Translations under genes and position numbers: made by a program
NCBI RefSeq assembly: GCF_008831285.2
Contig: NC_045144.1
Location: forward strand, 9,554,341-9,618,340
DNA length: 64,000 bases
Origin: Nymphaea colorata
Lineage: Eukaryota > Streptophyta > Magnoliopsida > Nymphaeales > Nymphaeaceae
Direction of reading: 5' to 3'
Notes under the pieces: generated by a model
Databases searched by the model: none
What the model was told of the DNA's origin: nothing
The model's input: only the letters and a program-made list of their open reading frames with translations
Shown here: positions 33,683 through 44,688 of the stretch, one piece after another
Layout: the number at the start of each line of letters is the position of its first letter
How positions within the stretch are numbered: position 1 is the stretch's first letter

Positions 33683-33941
33683 CTTTTGCCCGCACCGCTT
33701 CCCTTCCGTCTTGCCGGCCTCCCGCGCACGAACCGCCGCGGTGCTCATCGCCTCCTTTCCGGCCACCACGTGGCCGCCCCTCGCGACGAGAGACAGCGAG
33801 GGCCCGCGCAACGCAGCATCGCCCACGCCACGGGGCAAATCGGTAATCAAAAATTTTTTATTTTTCCACCGCTCTTCGTATCTCCGCGGCGATGGAGGTT
33901 TCGACGGCCCGTTGCGCATAATGGATGTCTCGCACCTCCAC

Positions 33942-34043
33942 GGTGCGATCATACCAGCACTAACGCACCGATCCCATCAAACTCCGAAGTAAGCGGCTGC
34001 GAGAGTAGTACTGGGATGGACCCCTGGAATCCGGTTGCATCCC
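33942..34043 (+). rRNA. 5S rRNA, copy 25 (low-quality consensus)
   Basis: 102 nt; the most degraded of the four, ending 190 bases before the N gap. Confidence 0.75.
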
Positions 34044-34231
34044 CTTTGGCCCCACCGCTTCCCTTCCGTCTTTGCCGGCCCCCGCGCACGAACCGCCGCG
34101 GGTGCCATCGCGCTCCTTTGCTCGCCACCAGTGGCCGCCCCTCGCGACGAGGAGTACAGGCGAGGCCCGCGCAACGCACATCGCCCACAGCTCGACGGGG
34201 GGCAAATCGGTAATCAGAAGATAGTTTTTTT

Positions 34232-34331
34232 NNNNNNNNNNNNNNNNNNNNNNNNNNNNNNNNNNNNNNNNNNNNNNNNNNNNNNNNNNNNNNNNNNNNN
34301 NNNNNNNNNNNNNNNNNNNNNNNNNNNNNNN
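34232..34331. other. Assembly gap (100 N)
   Basis: A run of exactly 100 N, the usual placeholder for unknown gap size. Sequence resumes in a subfamily R spacer, so the L-to-R transition is hidden here. Confidence 0.99.
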
Positions 34332-34644
34332 TTGCCCGGCACCGCTTTCCCTTTCCGTCTTTTGCCGGCCTCACGCGCACGAGCCGCCGCGGCGTGCTCA
34401 TCGCGCTCCTTTGCTCGGCCACCACGTGGGCCGCCCCCCGCGACGGAGGAGGTCCAGGCGAGGGCCCGCTCCACGCAGCATGCTCCCGTCGCCCACGCTC
34501 GACGGGGGGCAAATCGGTAATCAGAAGATAGTTTTTTTTATTTTTTTTTCCACCGCTTCTTTTCGTATTCTTCCGCGGCGAGTGGGAGGGTGTGTTTCGA
34601 CGGGCCGCGTTGCGCATAAGTGGATTGTCTTCGCACCTCCTAGC

Positions 34645-34763
34645 GGGTGCGATCATACCAGCACTAACGCACCGGATCCCATCAGAACTCCGAAGTTAAG
34701 CGTGCTTGGGCGAGAGTAGTACTGGGATGGGTGACCTCCTGGGAAGTCCTCGTGTTGCATCCC
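34645..34763 (+). rRNA. 5S rRNA, copy 26 (core R)
   Basis: First full gene after the gap; consensus sequence; 434 bp to the next start. Confidence 0.98.
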
Positions 34764-35078
34764 CTTTTTGCCCGGCACCGCTTTCCCTTTCCGTCTTTTG
34801 CCGGCCTCACGCGCACGAGCCGCCGCGGCGTGCTCATCGCGCTCCTTTGCTCGGCCACCACGTGGGCCGCCCCCGCGACGGAGGAGGTCCAGGCGAGGGC
34901 CCGCTCACGCAGCATGCTCCCGTCGCCCACGCTCGACGGGGGGCAAATCGGTAATCAGAAGATAGTTTTTTTTATTTTTTTTTCCACCGCTTCTTTTCGT
35001 ATTCTTCCGCGGCGAGTGGGAGGGTGTGTTTCGACGGGCCGCGTTGCGCATAAGTGGATTGTCTTCGCACCTCCTAGC

Positions 35079-35197
35079 GGGTGCGATCATACCAGCACTA
35101 ACGCACCGGATCCCATCAGAACTCCGAAGTTAAGCGTGCTTGGGCGAGAGTAGTACTGGGATGGGTGACCTCCTGGGAAGTCCTCGTGTTGCATCCC
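35079..35197 (+). rRNA. 5S rRNA, copy 27 (core R)
   Basis: Consensus; spacer has the CTCACGC variant; 435 bp to the next. Confidence 0.98.
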
Positions 35198-35513
35198 CTT
35201 TTTGCCCGGCACCGCTTTCCCTTTCCGTCTTTTGCCGGCCTCACGCGCACGAGCCGCCGCGGCGTGCTCATCGCGCTCCTTTGCTCGGCCACCACGTGGG
35301 CCGCCCCCCGCGACGGAGGAGGTCCAGGCGAGGGCCCGCTCACGCAGCATGCTCCCGTCGCCCACGCTCGACGGGGGGCAAATCGGTAATCAGAAGATAG
35401 TTTTTTTTATTTTTTTTTCCACCGCTTCTTTTCGTATTCTTCCGCGGCGAGTGGGAGGGTGTGTTTCGACGGGCCGCGTTGCGCATAAGTGGATTGTCTT
35501 CGCACCTCCTAGC

Positions 35514-35632
35514 GGGTGCGATCATACCAGCACTAACGCACCGGATCCCATCAGAACTCCGAAGTTAAGCGTGCTTGGGCGAGAGTAGTACTGGGATGGG
35601 TGACCTCCTGGGAAGTCCTCGTGTTGCATCCC
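35514..35632 (+). rRNA. 5S rRNA, copy 28 (core R)
   Basis: Consensus; spacer CTCGACGC with six Cs; 436 bp to the next. Confidence 0.98.
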
Positions 35633-35949
35633 CTTTTTGCCCGGCACCGCTTTCCCTTTCCGTCTTTTGCCGGCCTCACGCGCACGAGCCGCCGCGGCGT
35701 GCTCATCGCGCTCCTTTGCTCGGCCACCACGTGGGCCGCCCCCCGCGACGGAGGAGGTCCAGGCGAGGGCCCGCTCGACGCAGCATGCTCCCGTCGCCCA
35801 CGCTCGACGGGGGGCAAATCGGTAATCAGAAGATAGTTTTTTTTATTTTTTTTTCCACCGCTTCTTTTCGTATTCTTCCGCGGCGAGTGGGAGGGTGTGT
35901 TTCGACGGGCCGCGTTGCGCATAAGTGGATTGTCTTCGCACCTCCTAGC

Positions 35950-36068
35950 GGGTGCGATCATACCAGCACTAACGCACCGGATCCCATCAGAACTCCGAAG
36001 TTAAGCGTGCTTGGGCGAGAGTAGTACTGGGATGGGTGACCTCCTGGGAAGTCCTCGTGTTGCATCCC
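35950..36068 (+). rRNA. 5S rRNA, copy 29 (core R)
   Basis: Consensus; five-C spacer variant; 435 bp to the next. Confidence 0.98.
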
Positions 36069-36384
36069 CTTTTTGCCCGGCACCGCTTTCCCTTTCCGTC
36101 TTTTGCCGGCCTCACGCGCACGAGCCGCCGCGGCGTGCTCATCGCGCTCCTTTGCTCGGCCACCACGTGGGCCGCCCCCGCGACGGAGGAGGTCCAGGCG
36201 AGGGCCCGCTCGACGCAGCATGCTCCCGTCGCCCACGCTCGACGGGGGGCAAATCGGTAATCAGAAGATAGTTTTTTTTATTTTTTTTTCCACCGCTTCT
36301 TTTCGTATTCTTCCGCGGCGAGTGGGAGGGTGTGTTTCGACGGGCCGCGTTGCGCATAAGTGGATTGTCTTCGCACCTCCTAGC

Positions 36385-36503
36385 GGGTGCGATCATACCA
36401 GCACTAACGCACCGGATCCCATCAGAACTCCGAAGTTAAGCGTGCTTGGGCGAGAGTAGTACTGGGATGGGTGACCTCCTGGGAAGTCCTCGTGTTGCAT
36501 CCC
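36385..36503 (+). rRNA. 5S rRNA, copy 30 (core R)
   Basis: Consensus; 436 bp to the next. Confidence 0.98.
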
Positions 36504-36820
36504 CTTTTTGCCCGGCACCGCTTTCCCTTTCCGTCTTTTGCCGGCCTCACGCGCACGAGCCGCCGCGGCGTGCTCATCGCGCTCCTTTGCTCGGCCACCA
36601 CGTGGGCCGCCCCCCGCGACGGAGGAGGTCCAGGCGAGGGCCCGCTCGACGCAGCATGCTCCCGTCGCCCACGCTCGACGGGGGGCAAATCGGTAATCAG
36701 AAGATAGTTTTTTTTATTTTTTTTTCCACCGCTTCTTTTCGTATTCTTCCGCGGCGAGTGGGAGGGTGTGTTTCGACGGGCCGCGTTGCGCATAAGTGGA
36801 TTGTCTTCGCACCTCCTAGC

Positions 36821-36939
36821 GGGTGCGATCATACCAGCACTAACGCACCGGATCCCATCAGAACTCCGAAGTTAAGCGTGCTTGGGCGAGAGTAGTACTG
36901 GGATGGGTGACCTCCTGGGAAGTCCTCGTGTTGCATCCC
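36821..36939 (+). rRNA. 5S rRNA, copy 31 (core R)
   Basis: Consensus; 436 bp to the next. Confidence 0.98.
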
Positions 36940-37256
36940 CTTTTTGCCCGGCACCGCTTTCCCTTTCCGTCTTTTGCCGGCCTCACGCGCACGAGCCGCC
37001 GCGGCGTGCTCATCGCGCTCCTTTGCTCGGCCACCACGTGGGCCGCCCCCCGCGACGGAGGAGGTCCAGGCGAGGGCCCGCTCGACGCAGCATGCTCCCG
37101 TCGCCCACGCTCGACGGGGGGCAAATCGGTAATCAGAAGATAGTTTTTTTTATTTTTTTTTCCACCGCTTCTTTTCGTATTCTTCCGCGGCGAGTGGGAG
37201 GGTGTGTTTCGACGGGCCGCGTTGCGCATAAGTGGATTGTCTTCGCACCTCCTAGC

Positions 37257-37375
37257 GGGTGCGATCATACCAGCACTAACGCACCGGATCCCATCAGAAC
37301 TCCGAAGTTAAGCGTGCTTGGGCGAGAGTAGTACTGGGATGGGTGACCTCCTGGGAAGTCCTCGTGTTGCATCCC
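37257..37375 (+). rRNA. 5S rRNA, copy 32 (core R)
   Basis: Consensus; spacer shares the CTCACGC variant with copy 27; 435 bp to the next. Confidence 0.98.
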
Positions 37376-37691
37376 CTTTTTGCCCGGCACCGCTTTCCCT
37401 TTCCGTCTTTTGCCGGCCTCACGCGCACGAGCCGCCGCGGCGTGCTCATCGCGCTCCTTTGCTCGGCCACCACGTGGGCCGCCCCCCGCGACGGAGGAGG
37501 TCCAGGCGAGGGCCCGCTCACGCAGCATGCTCCCGTCGCCCACGCTCGACGGGGGGCAAATCGGTAATCAGAAGATAGTTTTTTTTATTTTTTTTTCCAC
37601 CGCTTCTTTTCGTATTCTTCCGCGGCGAGTGGGAGGGTGTGTTTCGACGGGCCGCGTTGCGCATAAGTGGATTGTCTTCGCACCTCCTAGC

Positions 37692-37810
37692 GGGTGCGAT
37701 CATACCAGCACTAACGCACCGGATCCCATCAGAACTCCGAAGTTAAGCGTGCTTGGGCGAGAGTAGTACTGGGATGGGTGACCTCCTGGGAAGTCCTCGT
37801 GTTGCATCCC
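37692..37810 (+). rRNA. 5S rRNA, copy 33 (core R)
   Basis: Consensus; 436 bp to the next. Confidence 0.98.
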
Positions 37811-38127
37811 CTTTTTGCCCGGCACCGCTTTCCCTTTCCGTCTTTTGCCGGCCTCACGCGCACGAGCCGCCGCGGCGTGCTCATCGCGCTCCTTTGCTCG
37901 GCCACCACGTGGGCCGCCCCCCGCGACGGAGGAGGTCCAGGCGAGGGCCCGCTCGACGCAGCATGCTCCCGTCGCCCACGCTCGACGGGGGGCAAATCGG
38001 TAATCAGAAGATAGTTTTTTTTATTTTTTTTTCCACCGCTTCTTTTCGTATTCTTCCGCGGCGAGTGGGAGGGTGTGTTTCGACGGGCCGCGTTGCGCAT
38101 AAGTGGATTGTCTTCGCACCTCCTAGC

Positions 38128-38246
38128 GGGTGCGATCATACCAGCACTAACGCACCGGATCCCATCAGAACTCCGAAGTTAAGCGTGCTTGGGCGAGAGT
38201 AGTACTGGGATGGGTGACCTCCTGGGAAGTCCTCGTGTTGCATCCC
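38128..38246 (+). rRNA. 5S rRNA, copy 34 (core R)
   Basis: Consensus; 436 bp to the next. Confidence 0.98.
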
Positions 38247-38563
38247 CTTTTTGCCCGGCACCGCTTTCCCTTTCCGTCTTTTGCCGGCCTCACGCGCACG
38301 AGCCGCCGCGGCGTGCTCATCGCGCTCCTTTGCTCGGCCACCACGTGGGCCGCCCCCCGCGACGGAGGAGGTCCAGGCGAGGGCCCGCTCGACGCAGCAT
38401 GCTCCCGTCGCCCACGCTCGACGGGGGGCAAATCGGTAATCAGAAGATAGTTTTTTTTATTTTTTTTTCCACCGCTTCTTTTCGTATTCTTCCGCGGCGA
38501 GTGGGAGGGTGTGTTTCGACGGGCCGCGTTGCGCATAAGTGGATTGTCTTCGCACCTCCTAGC

Positions 38564-38682
38564 GGGTGCGATCATACCAGCACTAACGCACCGGATCCCA
38601 TCAGAACTCCGAAGTTAAGCGTGCTTGGGCGAGAGTAGTACTGGGATGGGTGACCTCCTGGGAAGTCCTCGTGTTGCATCCC
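38564..38682 (+). rRNA. 5S rRNA, copy 35 (core R)
   Basis: Consensus; five-C spacer; 435 bp to the next. Confidence 0.98.
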
Positions 38683-38998
38683 CTTTTTGCCCGGCACCGC
38701 TTTCCCTTTCCGTCTTTTGCCGGCCTCACGCGCACGAGCCGCCGCGGCGTGCTCATCGCGCTCCTTTGCTCGGCCACCACGTGGGCCGCCCCCGCGACGG
38801 AGGAGGTCCAGGCGAGGGCCCGCTCGACGCAGCATGCTCCCGTCGCCCACGCTCGACGGGGGGCAAATCGGTAATCAGAAGATAGTTTTTTTTATTTTTT
38901 TTTCCACCGCTTCTTTTCGTATTCTTCCGCGGCGAGTGGGAGGGTGTGTTTCGACGGGCCGCGTTGCGCATAAGTGGATTGTCTTCGCACCTCCTAGC

Positions 38999-39117
38999 GG
39001 GTGCGATCATACCAGCACTAACGCACCGGATCCCATCAGAACTCCGAAGTTAAGCGTGCTTGGGCGAGAGTAGTACTGGGATGGGTGACCTCCTGGGAAG
39101 TCCTCGTGTTGCATCCC
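38999..39117 (+). rRNA. 5S rRNA, copy 36 (core R)
   Basis: Consensus; five-C spacer again, so two such units are adjacent. Confidence 0.98.
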
Positions 39118-39433
39118 CTTTTTGCCCGGCACCGCTTTCCCTTTCCGTCTTTTGCCGGCCTCACGCGCACGAGCCGCCGCGGCGTGCTCATCGCGCTCCT
39201 TTGCTCGGCCACCACGTGGGCCGCCCCCGCGACGGAGGAGGTCCAGGCGAGGGCCCGCTCGACGCAGCATGCTCCCGTCGCCCACGCTCGACGGGGGGCA
39301 AATCGGTAATCAGAAGATAGTTTTTTTTATTTTTTTTTCCACCGCTTCTTTTCGTATTCTTCCGCGGCGAGTGGGAGGGTGTGTTTCGACGGGCCGCGTT
39401 GCGCATAAGTGGATTGTCTTCGCACCTCCTAGC

Positions 39434-39552
39434 GGGTGCGATCATACCAGCACTAACGCACCGGATCCCATCAGAACTCCGAAGTTAAGCGTGCTTGGGC
39501 GAGAGTAGTACTGGGATGGGTGACCTCCTGGGAAGTCCTCGTGTTGCATCCC
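39434..39552 (+). rRNA. 5S rRNA, copy 37 (core R)
   Basis: Consensus; 436 bp to the next. Confidence 0.98.
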
Positions 39553-39869
39553 CTTTTTGCCCGGCACCGCTTTCCCTTTCCGTCTTTTGCCGGCCTCACG
39601 CGCACGAGCCGCCGCGGCGTGCTCATCGCGCTCCTTTGCTCGGCCACCACGTGGGCCGCCCCCCGCGACGGAGGAGGTCCAGGCGAGGGCCCGCTCGACG
39701 CAGCATGCTCCCGTCGCCCACGCTCGACGGGGGGCAAATCGGTAATCAGAAGATAGTTTTTTTTATTTTTTTTTCCACCGCTTCTTTTCGTATTCTTCCG
39801 CGGCGAGTGGGAGGGTGTGTTTCGACGGGCCGCGTTGCGCATAAGTGGATTGTCTTCGCACCTCCTAGC

Positions 39870-39988
39870 GGGTGCGATCATACCAGCACTAACGCACCGG
39901 ATCCCATCAGAACTCCGAAGTTAAGCGTGCTTGGGCGAGAGTAGTACTGGGATGGGTGACCTCCTGGGAAGTCCTCGTGTTGCATCCC
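39870..39988 (+). rRNA. 5S rRNA, copy 38 (core R)
   Basis: Consensus; 436 bp to the next. Confidence 0.98.
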
Positions 39989-40305
39989 CTTTTTGCCCGG
40001 CACCGCTTTCCCTTTCCGTCTTTTGCCGGCCTCACGCGCACGAGCCGCCGCGGCGTGCTCATCGCGCTCCTTTGCTCGGCCACCACGTGGGCCGCCCCCC
40101 GCGACGGAGGAGGTCCAGGCGAGGGCCCGCTCGACGCAGCATGCTCCCGTCGCCCACGCTCGACGGGGGGCAAATCGGTAATCAGAAGATAGTTTTTTTT
40201 ATTTTTTTTTCCACCGCTTCTTTTCGTATTCTTCCGCGGCGAGTGGGAGGGTGTGTTTCGACGGGCCGCGTTGCGCATAAGTGGATTGTCTTCGCACCTC
40301 CTAGC

Positions 40306-40424
40306 GGGTGCGATCATACCAGCACTAACGCACCGGATCCCATCAGAACTCCGAAGTTAAGCGTGCTTGGGCGAGAGTAGTACTGGGATGGGTGACCTCC
40401 TGGGAAGTCCTCGTGTTGCATCCC
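40306..40424 (+). rRNA. 5S rRNA, copy 39 (core R)
   Basis: Consensus; spacer CTCCACGC, the same rare variant as the partial unit right after the gap. Confidence 0.98.
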
Positions 40425-40741
40425 CTTTTTGCCCGGCACCGCTTTCCCTTTCCGTCTTTTGCCGGCCTCACGCGCACGAGCCGCCGCGGCGTGCTCATCG
40501 CGCTCCTTTGCTCGGCCACCACGTGGGCCGCCCCCCGCGACGGAGGAGGTCCAGGCGAGGGCCCGCTCCACGCAGCATGCTCCCGTCGCCCACGCTCGAC
40601 GGGGGGCAAATCGGTAATCAGAAGATAGTTTTTTTTATTTTTTTTTCCACCGCTTCTTTTCGTATTCTTCCGCGGCGAGTGGGAGGGTGTGTTTCGACGG
40701 GCCGCGTTGCGCATAAGTGGATTGTCTTCGCACCTCCTAGC

Positions 40742-40860
40742 GGGTGCGATCATACCAGCACTAACGCACCGGATCCCATCAGAACTCCGAAGTTAAGCGT
40801 GCTTGGGCGAGAGTAGTACTGGGATGGGTGACCTCCTGGGAAGTCCTCGTGTTGCATCCC
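40742..40860 (+). rRNA. 5S rRNA, copy 40 (last core R gene)
   Basis: Consensus gene; its spacer switches at about 41040 to the T-tract-less form (GGGGCAAAGCTTC), marking the edge of the uniform block. Confidence 0.98.
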
Positions 40861-41133
40861 CTTTTTGCCCGGCACCGCTTTCCCTTTCCGTCTTTTGCCG
40901 GCCTCACGCGCACGAGCCGCCGCGGCGTGCTCATCGCGCTCCTTTGCTCGGCCACCACGTGGGCCGCCCCCGCGACGGAGGAGGTCCAGGCGAGGGCCCG
41001 CTCGACGCAGCATGCTCCTGTCGCCCACGCTCGACGAGGGGCAAAGCTTCTTTTCGTATTCTTCCGCGGCGAGTGGGAGGGTGTTTCGACGGGCCGCGTT
41101 GCGCATAAGTGAATTGTTTTTGCACCTCCAAGC

Positions 41134-41252
41134 GGGTGCGATCATACCAGCACTAACGTACCTGATCCCATCAGAACTCCGATGCTAATCGTGCTTGGGC
41201 GAGAGTAGTACTGGGATGGGTGACCTCCTGGGAAGTCCTCGTGTTGCATCCC
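41134..41252 (+). rRNA. 5S rRNA, copy 41 (edge type)
   Basis: 119 nt; CGTACCTGATCC and altered A box GATGCTAATCGTGC. Confidence 0.94.
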
Positions 41253-41564
41253 CTTTTTGCCCGGCTACGCTTTCCCTTCCCGTCTTTTGCCGGCGTCCCG
41301 CGCACGAACCGCCGCGGCATGCTAATTGAGCTCCTCTGCTCGGCCACCACGTGGGCCGACCCCCGCGACGGAGGAGGTCCGGGGAAGGGCCCGCGCAACG
41401 CAGCATGCTCTCGTCGCCCAAGCTCGACGGAGGGCAAATCGATAATCAGAAGATCATTTTTTTTTTCTTTTTCCTCCGCTTCTTTTCGTATTCTTCGCGG
41501 CGAGTGGGAGGGTGTTTCGATGGGCAGCGTTGCGCATAAGTGAATTGTTTTCGCACCTCTTAGC

Positions 41565-41683
41565 GGGTGCGATCATACCAGCACTAATGCACCAGATCCC
41601 ATCAAAACTCTGAAGTTAAGCGTGCTTGAGCGAGAGTAGTACTGGGATGGGTGACCTCTTGGGAAGTCCTCGTGTTGCATCCC
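41565..41683 (+). rRNA. 5S rRNA, copy 42 (edge type)
   Basis: 119 nt; AATGCACCAGATC, CAAAACTCTG, CTTGAGCGAG and CTCTTGGG changes. Confidence 0.94.
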
Positions 41684-42002
41684 CTTTTTGCCCAGCTCAT
41701 CTTTCCCTTCCCGTCATTTGCCGCCCTCCCGCGCACGAACCGCCGCGGCGTTTCCCATCGCGCTCCTCGACTAGGCCACCACGTGGGCCGCCCCTTGCGA
41801 CGGAGGAGTTCCAGACAAGGGCCCGCGCAGCGCAGCATGCTCATGTCGCCCACGCTCGACAGGGGGCAAATCGGTAATGAGAAGATATTATTTTTTCTTT
41901 TTTTCTTTTTCCCCCCTTCTTTTCGTATTCTTCCGCGGCGAGCGGGACGGTGTTTCGACGGGCTGCGTTGCGCATAAGTGAATTGTTTTCGCACCTCATA
42001 GC

Positions 42003-42074
42003 GGGTGCGATCATACCAGCACTAACGCAACAGATACCATCAGAACTCCGAAGTTAAGCGTGCTTGGGCGAGAG
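42003..42074 (+). pseudogene. 3'-truncated 5S (72 nt) fused to T tract
   Basis: Gene runs to GGGCGAGAG and then passes directly into the spacer's T/C tract; C box and 3' stem are lost. The next gene starts 197 bp on. Confidence 0.92.
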
Positions 42075-42199
42075 TTTTTTTTTTTTTTTTCTTCCCCCCC
42101 CCCTTCTTTTCGTATTCTTCCGCGGTGAGCGGGAGGGCCTTGCTGCGTGTTTCGACGGGCTGGGTTGCGCATAAGTGAATTGTCTTCGCACCTCCTGGC

Positions 42200-42318
42200 G
42201 GGTGCGATCATACCAGCACTAAAGCATCGGATCCCATCAGAACATCGAAGTTAAGCATGCTTGGGCGAGAGTAGTACTGGGATGGGTGACCTCCTGGGAA
42301 CTCCTCGTGTTGCATCCC
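42200..42318 (+). rRNA. 5S rRNA, copy 43 (edge type)
   Basis: 119 nt; AAAGCATCGG, AACATCG, A box AGTTAAGCATGC and GGGAACTCC. Confidence 0.94.
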
Positions 42319-42637
42319 CTTTTTTGCCGGCTCCGCTTGCCCTTCCCTTCTTTTGCCCCCCTCCTGCGCATGAACCGTCGCGGCGTCCTCATCGCGCTCC
42401 TTGGATCGACCACCACGTGGGCCGTCCCCCGCGAAGGAGGAGGTCCAGGCGAGGACCCGCGCAGTGCAGCATGCTCCCGTCGCCCACGCTCGACGGGGGC
42501 AAATCGGTAATGAGAAGATATTTTTTTTTCTTTTTTTCTTTCCCCCCCCCCTTCTTTTCGTATTCTTCCGCGGCAAGCGGGAGGGTGTTTCGACGGGCCG
42601 CGTTGCGCATAAGTGAATTGTTTTCGCACCTCCTAGC

Positions 42638-42756
42638 GGGTGCGATCATACCAGCACTAACGCACCGGATTCCATCAGAACTCCGAAGTCAAGCGTGCTT
42701 GGGCGAAAATAGTACTGGGATGGGTGACCTCCTGGAAAGTCCTCGTGTTGCATCCC
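42638..42756 (+). rRNA. 5S rRNA, copy 44 (edge type)
   Basis: 119 nt; GGATTCC, AAGTCAAGCG and GGCGAAAATAG. The spacer lacks the T tract; 393 bp to the next. Confidence 0.94.
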
Positions 42757-43030
42757 CTTTTTGCCGGGCACCGCTTTCCCTTCCCGTCTTTTGCCCGCCT
42801 CTCGCGCACGAACCGCCGCGGCGTGCTCATCGCGCTCCTCTGCTCGGCCACCACGTGGGCCGCCCATCGCGACGGAGGAGGTCCAGGCGAGGGCCCGCGC
42901 AAGTCAGCATGCTCCCGTCGCCCACGCTCGACGGGGGGCAAAGCTTCTTTTCGTATTCTTCCGCGGCGAGTGGGAGGGTGTTTCGACGGGCCACGTTGCG
43001 CATAAGTGAATTGTTTTCGCACCTGCTAGC

Positions 43031-43149
43031 GGGAGCGATCATACCAGCACTAACGTACCTGATCCCATCAGAACTCCGATGTTAATCGTGCTTGGGCGAG
43101 AGTAGTACTGGGATGGGTGACCTCCTGGGAAGTCCTCGTGTTGCATCTC
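43031..43149 (+). rRNA. 5S rRNA, copy 45 (edge type)
   Basis: 119 nt; GGGAGCG start, altered A box GATGTTAATCGTGC, ends GCATCTCC. Near-identical to the next copy, 393 bp away. Confidence 0.94.
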
Positions 43150-43423
43150 CTTTTTGCCCGGCTCCGCTTTCCCTTCCCGTCTTTTGCCCGCGTCCCGCGC
43201 ACGAACCGCCGCGGCATGCTCATTGAGCTTCTCTGCTCGGCCACCACGTGGGCCGACCCCCGTGACGGAGGAGGTCCGGGCGAGGGCCTGCGCAAGTCAG
43301 CATGCTCCCGTCGCCCACGCTCGACGGGGGGCAAAGCTTCTTTTCGTATTCTTCCGCGGCGAGTGGGAGGGTGTTTCGACGGGCCACGTTGCGCATAAGT
43401 GAATTGTTTTCGCACCTGCTAGC

Positions 43424-43542
43424 GGGAGCGATCATACCAGCACTAACGTACCTGATCCCATCAGAACTCCGATGTTAATCGTGCTTGGGCGAGAGTAGTA
43501 CTGGGATGGGTGACCTCCTGGGAAGTCCTCGTGTTGCATCTC
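43424..43542 (+). rRNA. 5S rRNA, copy 46 (edge type)
   Basis: Shares every private change of 43031 but its spacer regains the T tract. Confidence 0.94.
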
Positions 43543-43855
43543 CTTTTTGCCCGGCTCCGCTTTCCCTTCCCGTCTTTTGCCCGCGTCCCGCGCACGAACC
43601 GCCGCGGCGTGCTCATTGAGCTTCTCTGCTCGGCCACCACGTGGGCCGACCCCCGTGACGGAGGAGGTCCGGGCGAGGGCCTGCGCAACGCAGCATGCTC
43701 CCGTCGCCCACGCTCGACGGAGGGCAAATCGATAATCAGAAGATTGTTTTTTCTTTCTTTTTCCTCCCCTTCTTTTCGTATTCTTCCGCGGCGAGCGGGA
43801 GGGTGTTTCGACGGGCTGCGTTGCGCATAAGTGAATTGTCTTCGCACCTCCTAGC

Positions 43856-43927
43856 GGGTGCGATCATACCAGCACTAACGCACCAGATACCATCAGAACT
43901 ACGAAGTTAAGCGTGCTTGGGCGAGAG
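43856..43927 (+). pseudogene. 3'-truncated 5S (72 nt) fused to T tract
   Basis: Same junction as 42003; 199 bp before the next gene. Confidence 0.92.
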
Positions 43928-44054
43928 TTTTTTTTTTCTTTTTTTCCTCCCCCCCACCTTCTTTTCGTTTTCTTCCGCGGTGAGCGGGAGGGCCTTGCTG
44001 CGTGTTTCGACGGGCCGGGTCGCGCGTAAGTGAATTGTCTTCGCACCTCTTAGC

Positions 44055-44173
44055 GGGTGCGATCATACCAGCACTAAAGCATCGGATCCCATCAGAACTC
44101 CGAAGTTAAGCATGCTTGGGCGAGAGTAGTACTGGGATGGGTGACCTCCTAGGAAGTCCTCGTGTTGCATCCC
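44055..44173 (+). rRNA. 5S rRNA, copy 47 (edge type)
   Basis: 119 nt; AAAGCATCGG, A box AGTTAAGCATGC and CTCCTAGGAAG; related to copy 43. Confidence 0.94.
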
Positions 44174-44493
44174 CTTTTTTCCCGGCTCCGCTTGCCCTTC
44201 CCATCTTTTGCCCCCCTCCCGCGCATGAACCGGCGCGGCGTCCTCATCGCGCTCCTTGGCTCGACCACCACGTGGGCCGTCCCCCGCGACGGAGGAGGTC
44301 CAGGCGAGGGCCCGCGCAGCGCAGCATGCTCCTGTCGCCCACGCTCGACGGGGGGCAAATCGGTAATGAGAAGATTTTTTTTTTCTTTTTTTCTTTCCCC
44401 CCCCCCCCTTCTTTTCGTATTCTTCCGCGGCAAGCGGGAGGGTGTTTCGACGGGCCGCGTTGCGCATAAGTGAATTGTTTCGCACCTCCTAGC

Positions 44494-44563
44494 GGGTGCG
44501 ATCATACAAGCACTAACGCACCAGATCCATCAGAACTCCGAAGTTAAGCTTGCATGGGCGAGA
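44494..44563 (+). pseudogene. 3'-truncated 5S fused to T tract
   Basis: About 70 nt, ending GCATGGGCGAGA before TTTTTATTTTC; 195 bp before the next gene. Confidence 0.9.
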
Positions 44564-44688
44564 TTTTTATTTTCTTTTTTTCCCCCCCCCCCTTCTTTTT
44601 GTATTCTTTCGCAGCGAGCGGGAGGGGCTTGCTGCGTGTTTCGACGGGCCGCGTTGCGCAGAAGTGAATTGTCTTCGCACCTCTTAGT

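Larger units (their letters stand above)
34332..41040 (+). repeat. Homogeneous core subarray, subfamily R (434-436 bp units)
   Basis: Fifteen genes in near-identical units. Diagnostic marks are CACGCGCACGAGCCGCC and GCCCGCTCGACGCAGCATGC. One-base variants (five or six Cs; CTCGACGC, CTCACGC or CTCCACGC) account for the 434-436 range. Confidence 0.95.

Noticed and set aside
34035-34656. Long frames crossing the N run
   Set aside because: They owe their length to 100 unknown bases and degraded sequence.
34332-41040. Higher-order repeat of about 14 units, suggested by the rare CTCCACGC variant right after the gap and again at 40306
   Set aside because: The other variants (five-C, CTCACGC) do not repeat with the same period, and C-run differences may be sequencing errors.
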